Assembly: GCA_047936785.1 (NCBI GenBank)
Contig: CP176394.1
Strand: one strand, 5' to 3'
Length of the DNA stretch: 64,000 nucleotides
From: Acidaminobacterium chupaoyuni
Lineage (GTDB): Bacteria; Bacillota; Clostridia; Oscillospirales; Butyricicoccaceae
Of this stretch, positions 26,385 to 35,586 are shown in pieces (within the stretch, counting starts at the first letter, position 1; every line of letters starts with the position of its first letter). A program made the position numbers and the translations under genes. The notes below the pieces were generated by a model that had not been told where the DNA came from, ran no database searches, and saw only the letters and a program-made list of their open reading frames with translations.

Positions 26385-27017
26385 TTATCCTCCGATCTGA
26401 TATAACCCCTGCTGCCGAATGTATCTCTCTATTTTGGCGGGCAGCATTCCCGCTTCTGCCGCGGTTCCCGCTTCCAGTTCCCGCCGCAGCTGTGTGGAAC
26501 TGATTTCAATGATCCTGCCCCGCAGCAGATCGGTTTCAATGCCGATCTCCCGGCGCAGTTTTTCGGCGAAATCCATTATTTTTTCTTTTTCCACCGGTGA
26601 GCGGGCGGCCACCGCCAGGCGGCAGCATTTTGCGATCACATCGATGTTTTTCCAGCGGTCAAAGCTGAAAAACATATCCGTTCCCATCAAAAGCCATTTG
26701 CTTGCCCGGGGGAATTCTTCCGTCAGCTGCTGCATGGTCTGCCAGGTATAACTGGTGCCGCCCCGCCGGATCTCAAGATCGCAGGCTTCCGTTTTAGGCA
26801 GATCTTCGGCCAGCAGCTTCACCATTTCCAGCCGCTGCTGCGCCGTGGCCGAATCTTTCGGAAGCGCTTTATGGGGGGGCTGGCGCGTGGGGATCAGCAA
26901 GAGCTTGTCCAGCCTGAGTTGCTCCACGCAGGCGCTGGCCGCCCCCGCGTGGCCGCTGTGCGGTGGGTTGAAAGTGCCGCCAAACACGCCCAGCCGCAAA
27001 ACGGTTTCGTTATGCAT
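26385..27017 (-). CDS. nadD: Nicotinate-nucleotide adenylyltransferase
   Basis: NadD joins NaMN and ATP to form NaAD in NAD synthesis. The nucleotidyltransferase signature GGTFNPPHSGH lies near the N-terminus, followed by LLIPTRQPPHK, WLLMGTDMF and the C-terminal ISSTQLRREL. I prefer the ATG at 27015-27017 (MHNETVLRLGVFGG, about 211 aa), which overlaps the yhbY stop by 8 bp, because the first motif is then close to the start as usual; an ATG at 27044 is also possible. Neither has a strong ribosome-binding site, so coupling to yhbY is likely. Confidence 0.94.
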   Translation of the reverse strand: MHNETVLRLGVFGGTFNPPHSGHAGAASACVEQLRLDKLLLIPTRQPPHKALPKDSATAQQRLEMVKLLAEDLPKTEACDLEIRRGGTSYTWQTMQQLTEEFPRASKWLLMGTDMFFSFDRWKNIDVIAKCCRLAVAARSPVEKEKIMDFAEKLRREIGIETDLLRGRIIEISSTQLRRELEAGTAAEAGMLPAKIERYIRQQGLYQIGG

Positions 27018-27303
27018 CAAAATCGATGACCGGCTTTTTCTCATTGCGCTTGAAAATGACGAAGCGCGAACCGATACACTGCACGGGTTCGGCGTTCATT
27101 TCGGCGCAAAGGGCTTCACAGGCCTCGCGGGCCGAAAGCAGCGCGCTTTCCAGCACACGAACCTTGATCAGCTCTTTGTTGCTGATGGCCTCTTCCGCCT
27201 GTTTGACAACGCTTTCCGTAATGCCGCCCTTGCCGATCTGCATCACGGTATCCAGCGTGTTGGCCATCGATCTGAGCTTTGCTCGTTGTTTCGAAGTAAT
27301 CAT
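27010..27303 (-). CDS. yhbY: YhbY-family (CRM domain) RNA-binding protein
   Basis: A 97-aa single CRM-domain protein linked to 50S ribosome assembly. It has the family opening LTSKQRAKLRSMANTL (here MITSKQ), the glycine turn IGKGGIT and the end CIGSRFVIFKRN. It overlaps both neighbours (4 bp with rdgB, 8 bp with nadD) in a tightly packed operon. Confidence 0.94.
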   Translation of the reverse strand: MITSKQRAKLRSMANTLDTVMQIGKGGITESVVKQAEEAISNKELIKVRVLESALLSAREACEALCAEMNAEPVQCIGSRFVIFKRNEKKPVIDFDA

Positions 27304-27905
27304 TCATGTTCTCCCGATTTCATCATGTTCTCCAGCAGGGTCGAAAAGCGTTCCAGCGCTTTTGCCCTGTGGGATATTTTATTTTTCAGTTCCTGCGGAA
27401 TTTCGGCGAAGGTGAGGCCCTCTTCCGGCAGATAAAAAACCGGATCATAGCCAAACCTGCCCGCGCCGCGCGTTTCGTTCAGAATTTCGCCGGGGCATTC
27501 CCCGCGGCAGCAAAGCTCTCTGCCATCCGGAAAAACGCAGGCAATGGCCGAAACGAACCGCGCCTGCCGCCGCCCCTGAGGGATCTCGCTCATATTTTTC
27601 AGCAAAAACGCCACACGGTCTTCATCGCTCCCGGGGCAATAGCGGGCCGAAAAGATGCCCGGTGCGCCGCCCAGCGCTTCCACTTCCAGCCCCGAATCAT
27701 CCGCCACCGCCGGCAGGCCCGAAGCTTCACAGGCCGCCCTTGCTTTGATCCTGGCGTTTTCTTCAAAGGTCTTGCCGGTTTCTTCGGGGTTCGTGTGGAT
27801 GCCCGCTTCCTGCTGAGAGATCACCGCAAGGCCCATGCGCTCTAAAATCTGGCCCAGTTCCCGCAGCTTTTTTTCATTGTTCGATGCCAGAACGAACCGC
27901 TTCAT
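27300..27905 (-). CDS. rdgB: XTP/dITP pyrophosphatase (RdgB/HAM1)
   Basis: The enzyme removes non-canonical purine triphosphates (XTP, dITP, ITP) to keep them out of DNA and RNA. The 201-aa product has the N-terminal LASNNEKKLRELG, TFEENARIKA, the catalytic ADDSGLEV and the C-terminal GRFGYDPVFY and SHRAKALE blocks. It overlaps rph by 4 bp (ATGA) and yhbY by 4 bp. The rph-rdgB pair is conserved in Clostridia. Confidence 0.97.
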   Translation of the reverse strand: MKRFVLASNNEKKLRELGQILERMGLAVISQQEAGIHTNPEETGKTFEENARIKARAACEASGLPAVADDSGLEVEALGGAPGIFSARYCPGSDEDRVAFLLKNMSEIPQGRRQARFVSAIACVFPDGRELCCRGECPGEILNETRGAGRFGYDPVFYLPEEGLTFAEIPQELKNKISHRAKALERFSTLLENMMKSGEHE

Positions 27906-28627
27906 ATCAGGTCTCCGATGATCTCTTTTTGCGCCGCCATCAGCTGGGCGATGCCCTTTTCGGCCAGCGCATAAAGCTGATCCAGTTCCTGTTTGCTGAA
28001 AGGCCGTTCTTCACCGGTGCCCTGCACTTCGATGATGTTGTTTTTATCATCCATCACAAAATTGCAATCCACCGCCGCGCTGCTGTCTTCCACATAGCAA
28101 AGATCCAGCAGCGGCGTTTTGCCCTGTAAGCCGCAGCTGACCGCCGCCACATAACCCGAAATGGGCAGTTTATGAAAAACGCCCTGCGCCTTCATTTTTT
28201 CAAGCGCCAGAACCAGCGCCACAAAGCCGCCCGTGATCGAAGCGCAGCGTGTGCCGCCATCGGCCTGGATCACATCGCAATCGATGGTGATGCTGCGTTC
28301 GCCCAGCGCATCCAGATCGGTGACCGAACGCAGCGCGCGGCCCACCAGCCTTTGAATTTCCGCGCTGCGGGGCGAAAGCTTCAGCTTTGCCACATCGCGG
28401 CTGCCTCTTGTATGGGTGGCGCGGGGCAGCATGGAATATTCCGCCGTGACCCAGCCGCTGCCGCTGCCTTTTTTAAACGGCGGCACAGATTCTTCCACCG
28501 TTGCGTTGCAAATCACCTTGGTATCTCCGCATTCGATCAATACCGAGCCTTCGGGATATTTGATATAGTGAGGCGTGATGCGAATGGGCCTCATCTGGTC
28601 TTGTGTTCTTCCATCCTGTCTTGGCAT
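27902..28627 (-). CDS. rph: Ribonuclease PH
   Basis: RNase PH is a phosphate-dependent 3'-5' exoribonuclease that trims tRNA and other RNA 3' ends. The 241-aa length is normal. Typical blocks are DGRTQDQMRPI, WVTAEYSMLPRATHTR, RGSRDVAKL, IQRLVGRALR, CDVIQADGGTRCASITG and QGTGEERPF. GAAGGAG stands before the ATG. It is the first gene of the rph-rdgB-yhbY-nadD run, 58 bp after ftsY. Confidence 0.98.
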   Translation of the reverse strand: MPRQDGRTQDQMRPIRITPHYIKYPEGSVLIECGDTKVICNATVEESVPPFKKGSGSGWVTAEYSMLPRATHTRGSRDVAKLKLSPRSAEIQRLVGRALRSVTDLDALGERSITIDCDVIQADGGTRCASITGGFVALVLALEKMKAQGVFHKLPISGYVAAVSCGLQGKTPLLDLCYVEDSSAAVDCNFVMDDKNNIIEVQGTGEERPFSKQELDQLYALAEKGIAQLMAAQKEIIGDLI

Positions 28628-28685
28628 TGTGTTCTCCTTCTATAAGGTTTCCGTTCTCTTGAAATTTTTCCTTTTTTTGCTTTCT

Positions 28686-29591
28686 TTATTCAAAAAACGC
28701 CTTTACAAATTCGCCCGCGTCGAATTCCAGCAGATCATCTGCCGTTTCGCCCACGCCGATATATTTGATGGGCACATTCAGCCGCGCGGAAACATTGATG
28801 GCAATGCCGCCCTTGGCCGTGCCATCCAGCTTGGTGATCACAAGCCCTGTCAGCGAAGCCGCCTGATTGAACTGTTCCGCCTGGGTAAGGGCGTTCTGCC
28901 CGGTGACGGCATCCAGCACGAGAAGGGTCTCTTTATCGGCCCCGGGCAATTCGCGGTCGATCACGCGGTTGATCTTGGAAAGCTCGTTCATCAGGTTCTG
29001 TTTGTTATGCAGCCTGCCTGCGGTATCACAGATCACCACATCCGCGCCGCGGGCTTTTGCCGCCGTGATGGCATCGAAGATCACCGCCGCGGGGTCGGCG
29101 CCTTCGCTGTGGCGAACGATATCGGCGCCGCATCTCTGGGCCCACACGCCAAGCTGATCGGCCGCCGCTGCGCGGAAAGTATCTGCCGCCGCGAACAGCA
29201 CTTTTTTGCCTTCCGCCGTCAGTTTCTGGCCCAGTTTGCCGATGGTGGTGGTTTTGCCCACCCCGTTGACGCCGATGACCAGAATCACCGAAGGCTTTGT
29301 GGTGAGCTTCAGCCCCTCGTTGGGAGTCATTTTCGAAGTGAGGATCTCGCACAGCGCTTCCATGATCTCTTCGCGGGTGGTGAAATTTTTCTTTTTGGCC
29401 AGTTCTCTCAATTCATCAATGGTTTCAGAAGCCGTCTGCGCGCCGATATCGGCCAAAATCAGCGCATCCTCCAGTTCTTCCAACAGTTCGTCATCCACTT
29501 TGCGGAAAACCGCCAAAACGGAATTGATGTTTTCTTCCACATTGCTTTTTGTTTTCTTCAATCCCTCGCGGATCTTATCAAAAAAGCCCAT
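28686..29591 (-). CDS. ftsY: Signal recognition particle receptor FtsY
   Basis: FtsY docks SRP-ribosome complexes at the membrane to deliver membrane proteins. The 301-aa protein has the short N domain expected in Gram-positives and the GTPase G domain: P-loop GVNGVGKTTTIGKL, DTFRAAAADQL, DTAGRLHNK and TKLDGTAKGG. The long acidic A domain of E. coli FtsY is absent, normal for this phylum. AAGGAG precedes the ATG; it follows smc by 27 bp. Confidence 0.98.
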   Translation of the reverse strand: MGFFDKIREGLKKTKSNVEENINSVLAVFRKVDDELLEELEDALILADIGAQTASETIDELRELAKKKNFTTREEIMEALCEILTSKMTPNEGLKLTTKPSVILVIGVNGVGKTTTIGKLGQKLTAEGKKVLFAAADTFRAAAADQLGVWAQRCGADIVRHSEGADPAAVIFDAITAAKARGADVVICDTAGRLHNKQNLMNELSKINRVIDRELPGADKETLLVLDAVTGQNALTQAEQFNQAASLTGLVITKLDGTAKGGIAINVSARLNVPIKYIGVGETADDLLEFDAGEFVKAFFE

Positions 29592-29618
29592 AGTCTTCTC
29601 CTTATTGCTCGTTATTTA

Positions 29619-32600
29619 TCAGACGCGGCTGCCCGCGGTTTGGTTGGCTGTTTTCCCCAATTTTTTCTCGATCTCATCCAGCTGCAGCGGCAGCAGTTTT
29701 GTGACGCCCTGTTCCTGCATGGTGACGCCATAAAGGATATCGGCCCCTTCCATGGTGCCGCGGCGATGCGTGATGAGGATGAACTGGGTGTTCCCGCAAA
29801 GTCTGCGCATATATTCCACATACCGCTGCACATTCACATCATCCAGCGCCGCTTCGATCTCATCGAGCACGCAGAAAGGCGTGGGGCTCACCTTCAAAAT
29901 GGCAAAATACAGCGCAATGGCCACGAACGCCTTTTCACCGCCGGATAACAGCGAGATGGCGCGGCGGCTTTTGCCCGGCAGTTCCACACGGATCTCGATG
30001 CCGCAGTTGAGCACATCGCTTTCATCTTCCAGAATCAGCGTGGCGCTGCCGCCGCCGAAAATTTCGACGAAGGTGGTTTGAAAATTTTCATTGATCTTTT
30101 CGAATTCCGAGGCAAAGATCTTTTTCATCTGCTCTGTCAGGTCGCGGATGATGCCGCCCAATTCCTGCTTGGCGTGTTCCAGATCTTCGCGCTGGGCCTT
30201 CAAAAACTCATAGCGTTCTTTTACTTTTTCATATTCCTCAATGGCTTCCAAATTGATGCTGCCCAGCTTGCGGCTTTCTTCCTTCAATCTGGCGATGGAT
30301 TTTTGCGCTGCGGAAAGGCTTTCCAGCGGGATACAGATGGCGGCGGCGGTGGTTTTCGTCAATTCATAGGTTTCCCATAATTTATCAAAAATCTGCCGTT
30401 CCTCGGTTTCCGCCTGTTCCTTTTTGTTTTCCAATCGTGCGCGTTCGCGCTCCATCATCAAAAGCTCATTGTTCTGTTCCTGATTTTCTTTTTCGGCCTG
30501 CACGCGGCGGGCCTCAAGGCCCATTTTGGCTTCCAGCAGCGCGGCGATGGTCTCTGTCTGGGCGCCGGCCGCCGCCTCTTTGGCTTCGGCTTCTTCCCGC
30601 TTGCCGTTCTTTTCGGCTTTCAGCTGTTCCGCGTGGGCATAAAGCTCGGCGATGCGCTGTTCTTTTTCTTCACGGCCGCCCTGCAAAGCTTCGATCAGGG
30701 CTTCCAGATCTTCTAAAGAATGCCGCGCTTCGGCCTGCTGGGTCTCGGCCTGTGCGCGCTGCATCTGCCATTCATGCTGCTGCGCTTCCAACCGTTCCAG
30801 CTGTTTTTCCTGCCCCAGCAAGGCGCTTTTTGCCAGGCCGATCTGCCGGCTTTGCTCCTGCTGCTGCTGTTCCAGTTCGGTGCGGTTCCATTCCAGTTCT
30901 TCCAGGCGCTTGCCGATCTCTTCCAGGCGCGTTCCCGCGCTTTGCTGTTCTTTTTCCAGCCCTGCGAAAGCGGTTTCCATGCTTTCCAGCAAAACGGCAT
31001 GCTGCTTCTGCTGGGCTTCCAGCCCCAGAAGCGCTTCGCGGGCGTTGGTCTCTTCCTGCTGAGAGATCATGCGCTCGTTTTGCGCTTTCAAATATTCCTG
31101 CTGTGCCAGCGCAACGGCCTGTTTCAGCTGCTGCAATTCTTTTTCGGCGTCTTCCTGCTGCTGCCGCAGTCTGGCGATCTCGTTTGCGCGCGAAAGCATG
31201 CCCGTGCTGCGGTTGAGGCTGCCGCCCGTCATGGCGCCCGAAGGGTTGATCAGCTGGCCATCCAGTGTCACAAGGCGATATTGATATTTCGTTTTTTTGG
31301 CCAGATCGATGGCGTGATCCAGCGTATCCATCACCGCGGTGGCGCCCAGCAGGCTGCTGACCACGGCGCGATATTCGTTTTTGGTTTTCACCAGTTCATC
31401 GGCCATGCCCAAAAATCCGGGTTCTTCTTTGCGAGGTTGGGCGCTGCGGCGTGGTTTCACCGCCGTCAGCGGCAAAAAGGTGGCTCTGCCGAACTGGCGC
31501 TGTTTCAAATAGCCGATGGCGGCCTTGGCGTTTTCTTCTTTTTCGGTGACGATGTTGGAAAGCGCGCCGCCCAGAGCGATCTCGATGGCCACGGCGTATT
31601 CGTCTTTTGTGGCGATCAGCCGCGATACCGGCCCGTGAACGCCCTGCAAAACGCCCTTTTCCGCCGCGATCAACACTTCTTTCACCGCGCGGCTGAAGCC
31701 TTCATATTCGTTTTCAAGCGATTGCAGCAAATTGAGGCGATCCGCCTGTGCGGCGTGCCTGCGGTGCTGCTCTTCCGCCTGCCTCATCAGCTGATCCAGC
31801 TTATCTTTGCGGCTTTTTTCTCTTAATAAAAACCCGCCGGCGCGGTTGCCCGCGGCGATCTCATTTTCTTTGGTCTGCTCGATCTCCTGCTTCAGGCGGC
31901 GGGCGTTTTCCTGTTCCTGCCGTCTTTTTTCAAATGCGCGATCGATCTCTTCGGTGATGGTTCCGCTGCGGGCCTGAATTTCCTCAACGCCCGAGCGCAG
32001 CGCCGCGGCGGTGACCCCCAGCGCGTTTTCCTGCTGCTGCAGCAGGCGGAGGGCTTCTTCTGCTTCATCGCAGGTTTTGCGCGCTTCTTCCAGGCTCTTT
32101 TTTTGCTCGGCGCGCTTTAAAAGCAAAGCGTCGCGGGTCTCTTCCTGCCGGGCGATCAGTTCTTCCAGCTCTTTCAGCCGCCCAAGGCGCTGCTGTCTTT
32201 GCTGTTCCAAAGTTTCGCCGCGGCTTTCCTCTGCTGAAAGTTCCTGCTTCATGCGGCGGGCGTTTTCTTCTTCGTTGGCGGCGTTGGCTTCCAAAATGCC
32301 GATGGCGGCCTTCAGCTCGGCGGCCTGCGCTTTCAACTGCTGTTCTTTCAGCCGCGCCTGTTCCGCTTCGCTTTCTTTTCGGCGCATTTCTTCGGCAAGC
32401 GCCTCGCTGCGGGCATAGCCTTCCTGCAGCTGCCTTTTTCTGGCCGAAAGCATGCGTTCCGCGTTTTCATAATCCACTTTCAGTTTTCGGGCCTCTTCGT
32501 GGATGGTTTCCAGCTGCTGCATCCAAACGGAAACCTCCAGCGAGCGCAGTTCATCCCGCAAAAGCAGGAAACGCCGGGCTTTTTCCGATTGAAGGCGCAG

Positions 32601-33212
32601 CGGTTCCACCTGGCCTTCCAATTCTGTTAAAATATCGCGGATCCTGACCAGATTTTCTTCGGTCGCTTCCAGTTTATGTTCTGCTTCTTCTTTTCTATAA
32701 CGGAATTTTGTGATTCCCGCGGCTTCTTCAAAAATTTCACGGCGGTCTGTGCTTTTCACAGAAAGGATCTCATCGATCCTGCCCTGGCCGATAATCGAAT
32801 AGCCGTCGCGGCCCAGGCCCGTATCCATGAGCAGTTCATGGATATCTTTGAGGCGCACCGCTTTTTTATTGATAAAATATTCGCTTTCCCCCGAACGGTA
32901 CAGCCTTCTCGTGATCGCCACCGTGTCATAATCCACCGGCAGCGAATGCTCGCTGTTATCCACCGTTAAAGTGACTTGCGAAAAGCCCATGGGCTTTCTT
33001 TTTTGGGTCCCGCCGAAAATCACATCTTCCATGCGCGCCCCGCGCAGTGTTTTTGAAGATTGCTCCCCCATCACCCAGCGGATCGCATCAACGATATTGG
33101 ATTTTCCCGAACCGTTAGGGCCGACGATGGCGGTGATCCCGCTGCTGAACTGCATGGTCACTTTATCGGGGAACGATTTGAACCCCTGCACTTCCAGTTC
33201 TTTCAGATGCAC
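29619..33212 (-). CDS. smc: Chromosome segregation protein SMC
   Basis: SMC, with ScpA and ScpB (not in this window), forms the condensin that organises and segregates the chromosome. The 1197-aa protein has Walker A GPNGSGKSN (31-39), long coiled coils on both sides, a hinge around 510-660, the ABC signature LLSGGEKAF and Walker B FCVLDEIEAALDD. The start codon is GTG (33210-33212), read with GGGGTGA a few bases upstream. The smc-ftsY order is typical of Bacillota; rnc, often next to them, lies elsewhere (46.8 kb). Confidence 0.98.
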   Translation of the reverse strand: MHLKELEVQGFKSFPDKVTMQFSSGITAIVGPNGSGKSNIVDAIRWVMGEQSSKTLRGARMEDVIFGGTQKRKPMGFSQVTLTVDNSEHSLPVDYDTVAITRRLYRSGESEYFINKKAVRLKDIHELLMDTGLGRDGYSIIGQGRIDEILSVKSTDRREIFEEAAGITKFRYRKEEAEHKLEATEENLVRIRDILTELEGQVEPLRLQSEKARRFLLLRDELRSLEVSVWMQQLETIHEEARKLKVDYENAERMLSARKRQLQEGYARSEALAEEMRRKESEAEQARLKEQQLKAQAAELKAAIGILEANAANEEENARRMKQELSAEESRGETLEQQRQQRLGRLKELEELIARQEETRDALLLKRAEQKKSLEEARKTCDEAEEALRLLQQQENALGVTAAALRSGVEEIQARSGTITEEIDRAFEKRRQEQENARRLKQEIEQTKENEIAAGNRAGGFLLREKSRKDKLDQLMRQAEEQHRRHAAQADRLNLLQSLENEYEGFSRAVKEVLIAAEKGVLQGVHGPVSRLIATKDEYAVAIEIALGGALSNIVTEKEENAKAAIGYLKQRQFGRATFLPLTAVKPRRSAQPRKEEPGFLGMADELVKTKNEYRAVVSSLLGATAVMDTLDHAIDLAKKTKYQYRLVTLDGQLINPSGAMTGGSLNRSTGMLSRANEIARLRQQQEDAEKELQQLKQAVALAQQEYLKAQNERMISQQEETNAREALLGLEAQQKQHAVLLESMETAFAGLEKEQQSAGTRLEEIGKRLEELEWNRTELEQQQQEQSRQIGLAKSALLGQEKQLERLEAQQHEWQMQRAQAETQQAEARHSLEDLEALIEALQGGREEKEQRIAELYAHAEQLKAEKNGKREEAEAKEAAAGAQTETIAALLEAKMGLEARRVQAEKENQEQNNELLMMERERARLENKKEQAETEERQIFDKLWETYELTKTTAAAICIPLESLSAAQKSIARLKEESRKLGSINLEAIEEYEKVKERYEFLKAQREDLEHAKQELGGIIRDLTEQMKKIFASEFEKINENFQTTFVEIFGGGSATLILEDESDVLNCGIEIRVELPGKSRRAISLLSGGEKAFVAIALYFAILKVSPTPFCVLDEIEAALDDVNVQRYVEYMRRLCGNTQFILITHRRGTMEGADILYGVTMQEQGVTKLLPLQLDEIEKKLGKTANQTAGSRV

Positions 33213-33380
33213 CGTCTCACCCCTTTTCTTTAGATATACCTTTTTATTTTAACAATTTCGAGCATTCTTTTCAATTCATTCTTTTGAATTCTCACAAAAA
33301 AGGTGATATTTCCTGCCAAAACGCCGAAAACCTTTTTTTCTTGCTTTGCCGCCGGCCTGTTTTAATGATTTTTTCGCAGA

Positions 33381-33410
33381 AAAAAGCCGCCCTTTTTCGA
33401 AAGAGCGGCA
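33381..33410 (-). terminator. Terminator of the Lrp/AsnC regulator gene
   Basis: GCCGCCCTTT (33386-33395) pairs with AAAGAGCGGC (33400-33409), including one G-U, around TTCG; on the minus strand it is followed by TTTTTTCTG. The rest of 33213-33424 is AT-rich and shows no gene. Confidence 0.8.
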
Positions 33411-33424
33411 TGATTTTTCGTTTT

Positions 33425-33865
33425 TTATAGATGGGGTTCGATCTCACGCTTTTCGATGACCTGAGAAAAAACGATCTGCGTCTGTGTTTTCCCCATTTTC
33501 TGAACCTTGGCCACAAAGCTATCCAGCTGATGGGTGTCGGGGAAGCACGCTTTCATCAGCATGGAATAGGCCCCCGCCACATGATAACATTCCACCACGC
33601 CTGCATAAGACGAAATAAAATCATAAAAAGCCTGCTGACGCTCGGGCGGCAGCACCACATTCACAAACGCCACGATATGATAGCCCAGCTTGTTGGGATC
33701 GACCACCACGCGATAGCCCGTGATGATGCCCGATTTTTCTAACCGTTCAATGCGCGCAGAGACTGCCGGCGCAGATAAAAACACCTGCTCCGCGATCTGT
33801 TTCAAGGGCATTCGAGCGTTTTCGCCCAGCAAAGATAATATTTTTTTGTCGATCAGATCCATCAT
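33425..33865 (-). CDS. Lrp/AsnC-family transcriptional regulator
   Basis: A 147-aa regulator with an N-terminal winged helix-turn-helix (about 2-55; DLIDKKILSLLGENAR and SAPAVSARIERLEKSGIITGY) and a C-terminal RAM ligand-binding domain (AFVNVVL, VVECYHVAGAYSMLMK). Such proteins sense amino acids as octamers. The ATG at 33863-33865 fits GGAG about 9 nt upstream; the longer frame to 33901 does not. It is divergent from aspA and malic enzyme, and the shared region contains a palindrome (33925-33939), so it probably controls that operon in response to aspartate or a related amino acid (inference). Confidence 0.93.
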   Translation of the reverse strand: MMDLIDKKILSLLGENARMPLKQIAEQVFLSAPAVSARIERLEKSGIITGYRVVVDPNKLGYHIVAFVNVVLPPERQQAFYDFISSYAGVVECYHVAGAYSMLMKACFPDTHQLDSFVAKVQKMGKTQTQIVFSQVIEKREIEPHL

Positions 33866-33924
33866 TCTATTCTTCTCCGCAATCACACTCAGTTTGAACA
33901 TTTGCTTTCATTGTATCAGAAATC

Positions 33925-33939
33925 CTTTATAAAATAAAG
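33925..33939. promoter_or_regulatory. Candidate Lrp/AsnC operator palindrome
   Basis: CTTTAT-AAA-ATAAAG is a perfect 15-bp palindrome in the region between the regulator and aspA, the size and AT-rich type of Lrp/AsnC sites. A possible aspA promoter is TTACAC 34018-34023, 17 bp, TATTCT 34041-34046, with a weak -35. Confidence 0.5.
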
Positions 33940-34121
33940 TACCTTGCGAAAAATGATTTATAAAACCAACCCGCAGGCCCCAACTTTTTTGATTTCTTTC
34001 GTCTTTTTGCTTTTCCCTTACACTTTGGGCCGAAATGCTGTATTCTGTTGCAGGCGGAAGAGAAAAAAAGATCCGCTTTCTGACACAAAATAATCTAATA
34101 TATATTGGGAGGCAAAACCTT

Positions 34122-35549
34122 ATGTCCATCAAAACAAGAACGGAAGCTGACTCCATCGGCACTTTAGAAGTACCTGTTGACGCATATTACGGTGTTCAAT
34201 CCCTGCGCGCAAAGATGAATTTCCCCATCACAGGCCACCCCATGCACAGAAACCTGATCATCAGCCTGGCGCAGATCAAAAAAGCTTCGGCGCAATCGAA
34301 CCTGCGCGCCGGCAAGCTGGAAGAAAAAATCGCCAAAGCCATCATGCAGGCTTGCGATGAGATCATCGACGGCCAGTTCCACGATCAGTTCATCGCCGAT
34401 GCCATTCAGGGCGGCGCCGGCACTTCTGCCAACATGAACGCCAACGAAGTGATCGCCAACCGCGCCATCGAAATTCTGGGCGGCCAGAAGGGCGATTATT
34501 CCATCGTTCACCCCAACGACCATGTGAACATGGCGCAATCCACCAACGATGTGTTCCCCACCGCCGGCAAACTGACGATCCTCTCGCTGCTGCCCGGTGC
34601 TCTGGTTCAGCTCAACCGCCTGTATGATGCGCTGGAAGTCAAATCCAAAGAATTTGACGATGTGGTGAAAATGGGCCGCACCCAGCTGCAGGACGCAGTG
34701 CCAATCCGTATGGGCCAGTCTTTCCATGCTTATGCTTCCGCTGTCAAGCGCGACATCGCCCGTTTGCATAAAGCCGCAAAAGATATGTGCGTTCTGAACA
34801 TGGGCGCCACCGCCATCGGCACCGCCATCAATGTCAGCGCCGATTATCTGGATCATATCGTTTCCGATATCAGCGACATCACAAAATATCCCGTTGTTCA
34901 GGCTGAAGATCTGATCGACGCCACACAGAACCTGGATGGTTTCGTGAATGTTTCCGGCATCATCAAGACCTGCGCCGTGACGCTTTCCAAAATGTCCAAC
35001 GACCTGCGTCTGCTTTCCAGCGGCCCCCGCACAGGCCTCAACGAAATCAACCTGCCCCCGAAGCAGAACGGCTCTTCCATCATGCCGGGCAAAGTCAACC
35101 CCGTCATCCCCGAAGTTGTCAGCCAGGTTGCTTTCAACATCATCGGCAACGATACCACCATCACACTGGCCGCCGAAGCCGGTCAGCTTGAACTGAACGC
35201 TTTTGAACCCGTGCTGTTCTATAACCTGTTCGAATCCATCGAAACACTGACAGGCGCCGTTTCCACCCTGATCGACAACTGCATTCTGGGCATCACCGCC
35301 AACAAGGAACATTGCCTCGAACTGCTGGAACACAGCGTTGGCATGGTCACAGCCCTCTGCCCCTACATCGGTTATAAGAAAGCTTCCGATATCGCGAAAG
35401 AATCTCTGAAGACCGGCGTGCCCGTTCGCAAGCTGGTTGTTCAGAAGGGCATCGTCAGCGCAGAAGAAGTGGATAAGATCCTCGATCCGTTCAAACTGAC
35501 CTTCTCTGAAAAAGAGCTGGATGAACTGAAGAAATATCAGACGAAATAA
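34122..35549 (+). CDS. aspA: Aspartate ammonia-lyase (aspartase)
   Basis: Aspartase deaminates L-aspartate to fumarate and ammonia. The 475-aa protein belongs to the fumarase/aspartase superfamily with AQSTNDVFPTAGKL, MGRTQLQDAVP and the signature GSSIMPGKVNPV. The sequence after it, IPEVVSQVAFNIIGND, matches aspartases rather than fumarase C, which has a TQCEA-type continuation. GGGAGG (34108-34113) precedes the ATG. The malic enzyme gene follows after 37 bp, so the pair probably feeds aspartate carbon towards pyruvate; the fumarase needed in between is not in this window. Confidence 0.93.
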   Translation: MSIKTRTEADSIGTLEVPVDAYYGVQSLRAKMNFPITGHPMHRNLIISLAQIKKASAQSNLRAGKLEEKIAKAIMQACDEIIDGQFHDQFIADAIQGGAGTSANMNANEVIANRAIEILGGQKGDYSIVHPNDHVNMAQSTNDVFPTAGKLTILSLLPGALVQLNRLYDALEVKSKEFDDVVKMGRTQLQDAVPIRMGQSFHAYASAVKRDIARLHKAAKDMCVLNMGATAIGTAINVSADYLDHIVSDISDITKYPVVQAEDLIDATQNLDGFVNVSGIIKTCAVTLSKMSNDLRLLSSGPRTGLNEINLPPKQNGSSIMPGKVNPVIPEVVSQVAFNIIGNDTTITLAAEAGQLELNAFEPVLFYNLFESIETLTGAVSTLIDNCILGITANKEHCLELLEHSVGMVTALCPYIGYKKASDIAKESLKTGVPVRKLVVQKGIVSAEEVDKILDPFKLTFSEKELDELKKYQTK

Positions 35550-35586
35550 CAACCGTTGACCATCATTGATTGGAGGAACATGACTT

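Noticed and set aside
34122..35549. Class II fumarase (FumC)
   Set aside because: The signature is shared by the superfamily, but the residues after it match aspartases, and the pairing fits aspartate use.
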